From: an uncultured Clostridia bacterium
GTDB taxonomy: Bacteria; Bacillota; Clostridia; Christensenellales; Pumilibacteraceae
Reading direction: 5' to 3'
Assembly (NCBI GenBank): GCA_934247335.1
Contig: CAKQJJ010000065.1
Location: 1-7,177 of the forward strand
Length of the DNA stretch: 7,177 bases
In this document: positions 4,931 through 7,177 of the stretch, piece after piece
Position numbering within the stretch: the first letter of the stretch is position 1
Layout: each line of letters opens with the position of its first letter
Program-made: the position numbers and the translations under genes
The notes under the pieces: generated by a model
Told to the model about the DNA's origin: nothing
Seen by the model: only the letters and a program-made list of their open reading frames with translations
The model's database searches: none

Positions 4931-7177
4931 ATGGCAGAGGAAAAGAAGAAAAAAAGTTGTTTCAGGCGTTGTTGCACGGCGCTGCTTATCACGTTTTTGG
5001 TGATATTCGTGCTGCTTGCCGCCGGATGCGCCGTGGGGCTCGTTTTCGCCGATAAATTTCTGAAAGAAAATTACGACGTGGGCGTGGGCGACTGCTGGAA
5101 CGTCGTAACCGGCATATTTAACGCAAAAGAGAAGAAAATCGTGTCCGATCCCGTTTCGGACGGCGATCAGGACGAAATGTACTCTTCGCTTAAAAAAGTG
5201 CTGTTCCTCGGGGAAAACGCCGATCTCGAAGGCGTGGTAAACGGCTATCTCGACGAGGCGATAAACGGAAACGGCAATACGGGAAATAATCAGACCCCGG
5301 CGTCTTACGCGTCCGGTTCCGACGAAAACGAACTTATGAATCAAATTGCCGATCTCTATGCCGACGGCAATCTGGACTTAAAAAGACTGCGCTCGTATAT
5401 CGAAAATAACGTGGATATTTCCGCCGTGTACGACTCCGATTTCACCGTTACGATTAAGGGCAACGGTTTTTGCAAAACGGTGGAAAAAATCGTGCGCGCG
5501 GAGCTTGAAAAACAATCCGAAACGGCGCAGATAGCAGATAAAGTGCACGTGCGGGAAATAAGCTTCGGCAAAACCGACGGCAACGCCCGTATAAGAATAG
5601 TGGTAAAGCTTGAAACAAAATCGGCAGGCGGCGAAATGCTCTCCGGTCAGGCAAACGGAATTCCGCCCTTCGTTCTTTCACTTGCAAAACAAGCTATTCC
5701 GTCGGCAACGTACGCCACGGCAGACCTCGTTCTTTCCTCGCCCGCAAAGCTGAATATCCGTATAAACAGCATGTCGGACGCAACCATGGCTGCAATCTAC
5801 AAGATAATAAACAAAACATCGTCCTCGGGCGACGGCAGCCAGACCGACGTTCAGGCTCAGCTCGATAAATCGGCGGAAGAAATAGTTTCGTCGCTCCGCA
5901 AGGACGCTCCGCAGCTTATTTCTATTCTCGAAAGCGTGGGCGATAACGGCAAAATCAATCTCGACGCGTACGGAATCATCGCCGACGAACTCAATAAAGA
6001 CAAGTCGGACGAAAACAAAATAAGCGGAAGAGAGCTTGTAGCCTTGCTTGTGGGCGTGCTCGGCTCGGACGAAAAGAACGCCATTGAACAGCGCATTGCC
6101 GCCGATTCCCGCTACGGCGAAGAAGATTGGAGCGGTAAGTACGCCAAAAATCTCGTAGAGGCTATGGCGGACAGCTTCTCTCTGGCAAACAGCTATTTCG
6201 TCAACGGCACCGACGAAAACGGAAACAAAATTCTGTCGGTCGAAAACGGCGTCATCGTCGGAAGCGATAAGCTGATAGGCAGAGTATACGAGGGCGCCGA
6301 CGGCAATCTCTATTATAAGAAAAGCGGCGGTCAGTTCAAAATTTATATTTCCGGCGATAAGGTAAGCGCTTTCCGTCGCGACGGATTTGACGAATATTAT
6401 TCGCTGGGCTTGCACTACACGTCGGGCTCGGACGATTACACGCTGTACAGAAGCGCCGATAAAACCAAAATTTACGGCGTGTGCGGCGAAAAATTACAGC
6501 AGAAAAACGGCACGTATACCGAGCTTACCAAGCTTTACGTCGACGAGGACGGCAGCGTCTATTCCTCGGCAAACGCAAAGCCCGACCTTATCGAAATATC
6601 TAAAGATCTGCTCACCGTGGACACCGTGCAGAATCTGCTTGCCGGCGATAACGTCGATACGGACAAAATTCTCGACCTTATAGATTTCGGTTCGCTGAGA
6701 ATAAACGGCGTTCGCAACTGGCTTGAACCGTTGTCCATCGACGATATTCAGATTGCGGCAATGATAGATTCGGCTATCGGCGACTATCTCGGCGAAGACA
6801 TGAAGAAAGCCGACCCGCATATCGCGTACGCAAAAATTTACACCGACGGCGGCAGCGCGTATATCACGCTGGGAATAACGCTTAAATTGTCGGCTATGGT
6901 GGACGAAAACATGTCGCGCCTCACCGAAAATCTCATCGGCGACACCGTTTACGCCGAGGTCACTTGCGACGTAACTCTCGGTAAAAAAGAGGGCGAATTT
7001 GCAAAAACGATTATCCGTTACAACGACCTCAGCGGCGACTACACCGACAAAGTGCTTGAAATTCTCGGTAAATTATCCGAAAATCTCGACGTTACCGGTC
7101 AGCTCGAAAACGCCGCGAGAGAAATAAGAAAAGCAATTTCGTCCATTAACGATACCATTAAAATAAACATCGTGGAC
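4931..7177 (+). CDS. Large membrane-anchored extracytoplasmic protein of unknown function, 3' end cut off
   Basis: The frame runs 749 codons from an ATG with a strong ribosome site to the window edge with no stop. I do not recognise a named family. Residues 1-15 are basic and Cys-rich (C10, C14, C15), followed by one hydrophobic helix at about 16-40, so the rest is probably outside the cell. LAAGC (29-33) fits a loose lipobox, but the helix continues beyond C33, so a plain membrane anchor is likelier. After a low-complexity Gly/Asn stretch (112-131) come an alpha/beta domain (about 145-295), a helical section (305-420), a beta-rich section with DENGN and DEDGS turns (420-548), a second alpha/beta domain (590-715), and a helix that continues to the edge. 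The two alpha/beta domains look like diverged copies. Their pattern recalls TULIP/YpmS-like lipid-binding folds, which is inference only. Confidence 0.85.
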   Translation, partial: MAEEKKKKSCFRRCCTALLITFLVIFVLLAAGCAVGLVFADKFLKENYDVGVGDCWNVVTGIFNAKEKKIVSDPVSDGDQDEMYSSLKKVLFLGENADLEGVVNGYLDEAINGNGNTGNNQTPASYASGSDENELMNQIADLYADGNLDLKRLRSYIENNVDISAVYDSDFTVTIKGNGFCKTVEKIVRAELEKQSETAQIADKVHVREISFGKTDGNARIRIVVKLETKSAGGEMLSGQANGIPPFVLSLAKQAIPSATYATADLVLSSPAKLNIRINSMSDATMAAIYKIINKTSSSGDGSQTDVQAQLDKSAEEIVSSLRKDAPQLISILESVGDNGKINLDAYGIIADELNKDKSDENKISGRELVALLVGVLGSDEKNAIEQRIAADSRYGEEDWSGKYAKNLVEAMADSFSLANSYFVNGTDENGNKILSVENGVIVGSDKLIGRVYEGADGNLYYKKSGGQFKIYISGDKVSAFRRDGFDEYYSLGLHYTSGSDDYTLYRSADKTKIYGVCGEKLQQKNGTYTELTKLYVDEDGSVYSSANAKPDLIEISKDLLTVDTVQNLLAGDNVDTDKILDLIDFGSLRINGVRNWLEPLSIDDIQIAAMIDSAIGDYLGEDMKKADPHIAYAKIYTDGGSAYITLGITLKLSAMVDENMSRLTENLIGDTVYAEVTCDVTLGKKEGEFAKTIIRYNDLSGDYTDKVLEILGKLSENLDVTGQLENAAREIRKAISSINDTIKINIVD

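Noticed and set aside
5015..5032. Lipoprotein processing site at C33 of the surface protein
   Set aside because: LAAGC fits a permissive lipobox, but position -3 is alanine and a hydrophobic stretch continues after the cysteine, which is unusual for mature lipoproteins. It is left as a possibility only.
3653..5344. Minus-strand frames opposite galK and the gene junction (3653-4465 and 4469-5344)
   Set aside because: Both are antisense shadows. The second crosses the galK terminator and the start of the surface protein, and its translation is compositionally odd.
5990..6045. EF-hand-like calcium loop near LNKDKSDENKISGRE in the surface protein
   Set aside because: The acidic spacing does not match a 12-residue EF-hand loop, and the central glycine and closing glutamate are out of register.
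5678..6415. Minus-strand frame of 245 codons opposite the surface protein
   Set aside because: The plus-strand frame runs uninterrupted for 749 codons with a strong ribosome site and a membrane anchor. The antisense frame has no such support.

Overview
This window looks like chromosomal DNA from a Gram-positive Bacillota (Clostridia-like) bacterium. The signs are AAGGAG/GGAGG-type ribosome binding sites, near-consensus sigma-A promoters with 17-base spacers, a TTG start codon, and an XRE regulator fused to membrane segments, a design common in Clostridia. Base composition and codon use look even across the window, and I see no insertion sequence, phage gene, tRNA, rRNA or CRISPR array. Placement below the class level is not supported.

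Layout. At the left edge are the first 8 codons of a leftward gene with a perfect Shine-Dalgarno site. A 231-base divergent intergenic region follows (25-255). It is rich in inverted repeats, including a block that can fold as a three-way junction and partly resembles the 3' half of a purine riboswitch core. Four rightward genes then fill the rest. They are an XRE regulator with a four-helix membrane domain (256-843), a 900-residue cation-transporting P-type ATPase of the CtpE-like type (954-3656), galactokinase GalK (3674-4849), and a large anchored surface protein of unknown function that runs off the right edge (4931-7177, 749 codons seen).

Regulation. The regulator and the ATPase each have their own well-formed promoter, and each promoter has a perfect inverted repeat touching or surrounding the -35 element. 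The regulator's ATG falls where transcription should start, so its mRNA is probably leaderless. The ATPase and galK are 17 bases apart with no visible promoter between them and are probably co-transcribed. A hairpin followed by a short T-run separates galK from the last gene, which has a strong ribosome site but no obvious promoter of its own.

How the genes relate. Galactokinase is confident; no other Leloir-pathway gene is in view, so its pairing with an ion pump is unexplained. The ATPase has all the catalytic motifs but lacks the calcium ligands of SERCA at equivalent places, and it carries an unusual Lys-rich N-terminal arm with a histidine cluster. The most novel item is the last gene. 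Its product has one membrane anchor and appears to contain two diverged copies of one alpha/beta domain, whose pattern recalls TULIP/YpmS-type lipid-binding folds. That fold assignment is an inference needing structure prediction.
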